This document shows, piece by piece, positions 62,738 to 64,000 of a stretch of DNA of 64,000 nucleotides. The translations under genes and the position numbers were made by a program. Under the pieces are notes generated by a model that saw only the letters and a program-made list of their open reading frames with translations, made no database searches and was not told the origin of the DNA. This stretch comes from CAVRUZ01 sp963724495 (GTDB lineage Bacteria; Actinomycetota; Actinomycetes; Propionibacteriales; DAIQRJ01), in NCBI GenBank assembly GCA_963724495.1, contig CAVRUZ010000002.1, positions 558,001 through 622,000 of the forward strand, in the 5' to 3' direction. How positions within the stretch are numbered: the first letter of the stretch is position 1; each line of letters begins with the position of its first letter.

Positions 62738-64000
62738 ATGACGAGCACGACATCCGCAACCACCACCTTCGACCTCCCGCACTGGGAGACCCAGCCCGAT
62801 GACCTGGCGGAGGCGACGCGGACCATCAAGGCGGCCATCCGGGCGCAGATCGAGGCATCCCGTCGCACCGTCGGCGACGTGCTGGCCGAGATCGAGGAGC
62901 ACATCCGCGAGGAGGTGGCAGACATCAACGCCGAGCGGGCGCGCGGCGAGGACGTCTGGCCGGTCATCGACTATGCCGACATCGAGGCCGGAACGGTGCC
63001 AGCGGAGCTTGTCGCCAAACTCCACCGGCGAGGCTGCGCAGTGATCCGCGGGCTGTTCCCGCGCGAGCAGGCGGAGGAGTGGGACCGGGCCGCCGTCGAG
63101 TACGTCGACCAGAATCACTTCTTCGAGAACTACACCGGTCCCGCGGACGACTTCTTCGGCACCGTGATGTCCAAGCCGGAGATCTACCCGATCTACTGGT
63201 CGCGCTCGCAGATGGAGGCCCGCCAGCATCCTCGGATGGCCACGGCCCAGGCGTTCCTGAACAGCCAGTGGAAGTCGACCACCGATGGCCACCAGTGGTT
63301 CGACCCCAACCGCGACAGCCTGTACCCCGACCGGCTCCGCCGCCGGCCGCCGGGCACCGACTCGGCCGGCCTCGGGACCCATCTGGATCCCGGAACGCTC
63401 GATCTGTGGATGACCAGTGGCTACCAACAGCACTTCCGGCACCTCTTCAACGGGAACTTCGCCGCCTACGACCCATGGGACGCCTCGCACCGCACCGAGG
63501 CGGCCCAGTACCCGGGATCGACGATGTGCTCGGCCTTCCGCACCTTCCAGGGCTGGACGGCACTCAGCGAGATGAAGCACGACCAGGGCGTGCTGCACAC
63601 CGTGCCCGATCGTCAAGGCGATGGCCTACCTCATGCTCCGACCGCTGGCCGCCGACGTGCCGGAAGACGACATGTGCTCGGTCCAGCCCAATCAGGTGTT
63701 CCCGGCGCTGGAGTCGTGGCATGCCCCTTTGCTGGCAGGACTTTCCGGGATTCCGGACGTGGCACCAGGTGACTCGGTCTGGTGGCACTGCGACATGATC
63801 CACGCGGTCGCGCCGGTCAAGGATCAGCAAGGCTGGGGCAACGTGATGTACATCCCGGCCGCTCCGTGGTGCGAGAAGAACGCCAGATACGCCGAGACCG
63901 TGCAGGCTGCCTTCGCCGAGGGGCGGAGCCCGTCGGACTTCCCGGCTGAGGACTACGAGACGGGCTGGACTGGTCGGTTCACCGAGGCCGACCTCAACGA
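62738..64000 (+). CDS. DUF1479-family Fe(II)/2-oxoglutarate-type dioxygenase, frameshifted, 3' partial
   Basis: Non-haem iron oxygenase of the YbiU type, at least 420 residues, continuing past the window. 'VWPVIDYADIEAGTVPAELVAKLHRRGCAVIRGLFP' (parts) opens the cupin core; metal ligands are likely His and Asp in 'LGTHLDPGTLDLW' and His in 'VWWHCDMIHAVAPV'. 'KPEIYPIYWSRSQMEARQ' and 'GNVMYIPAAPWC' are family marks. A surplus base at 63609 breaks the frame ('HTVP' then 'IVKAMAYLML'). Regulated by the divergent ROK protein, so the substrate may be sugar-derived. The reaction is unknown for the family. Confidence 0.9.

Noticed and set aside
2566..63609. Programmed +1 frameshifting as a general mechanism
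   Set aside because: No shared slippery sequence or stimulatory structure at the break points, and unrelated genes including metH are affected; read error is simpler.

Overview
The window is high-GC actinobacterial chromosome. The lineage markers are a mycothiol ligase (MshC), a mycothiol-dependent isomerase-family protein, the conserved actinobacterial run uppP / MSMEG_4193-type phosphomutase / DUF3090 / SCO1664-type protein / mshC / PAC2 protein / metH, and a proteasome-associated AAA ATPase (ARC/Mpa). Leaderless and GTG/TTG starts and many ATGA/GTGA stop-start overlaps fit. I would place it in or near Propionibacteriales, but the sequence alone does not prove the order.

Layout. 1-1.6 kb: end of an osmoprotectant ABC transporter. 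1.7-5 kb: an MDR oxidoreductase, an ArsR / SRPBCC / DinB-like operon and a PEBP protein. 5.2-12.6 kb: a sugar-acid or polyol type catabolic cluster (SDR, cupin, aldo/keto reductase, enolase-superfamily enzyme, GlpD, GH32) ending in ung. 12.7-17.5 kb: MarR, phosphodiesterase, aldo/keto reductase, SpoU methyltransferase, Nei-type glycosylase, SDR. 17.6-30.3 kb: a decayed genomic island inserted at tRNA-Leu(GAG), bounded by a direct repeat of the tRNA 3' end. It holds an integrase remnant, a set of secreted or surface proteins (Pro-Thr tail, DUF11-like, SpaA-like), two related remnants of an HK97-type prohead protease, an IS110-type remnant, and an SDR-queA pair. 30.5-41 kb: glyoxalase-like protein, a Phd/PIN toxin-antitoxin pair with a clear leaderless promoter/operator, SulP transporter with a companion protein, PPK2, a P-type cation ATPase, a methyltransferase and an M20 peptidase. 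41-52.7 kb: the conserved core run listed above plus a HAD phosphatase. 52.7-55.7 kb: solute-binding lipoprotein and a GH32-like enzyme. 55.8-61.5 kb: RecB-like nuclease, site-2 protease, TrmI and ARC. 61.5-64 kb: a ROK repressor divergent from a DUF1479 dioxygenase, with a readable promoter bracketed by two operators.

An important caveat concerns frameshifts. At least 20 genes or gene remnants change reading frame, and most of the resolvable cases need exactly one base removed to restore a textbook protein, including the housekeeping gene metH. This looks much more like insertion-type sequencing error than biology. I therefore annotate such genes as single CDSs with the break noted, and keep the pseudogene label for the island remnants.

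Two families of intergenic hairpin elements recur across the window (three copies each), mostly between convergent genes. Integration at tRNA-Leu, helically phased TCTACCG motifs at both island ends, and the duplicated prohead protease segment are the most distinctive structures.
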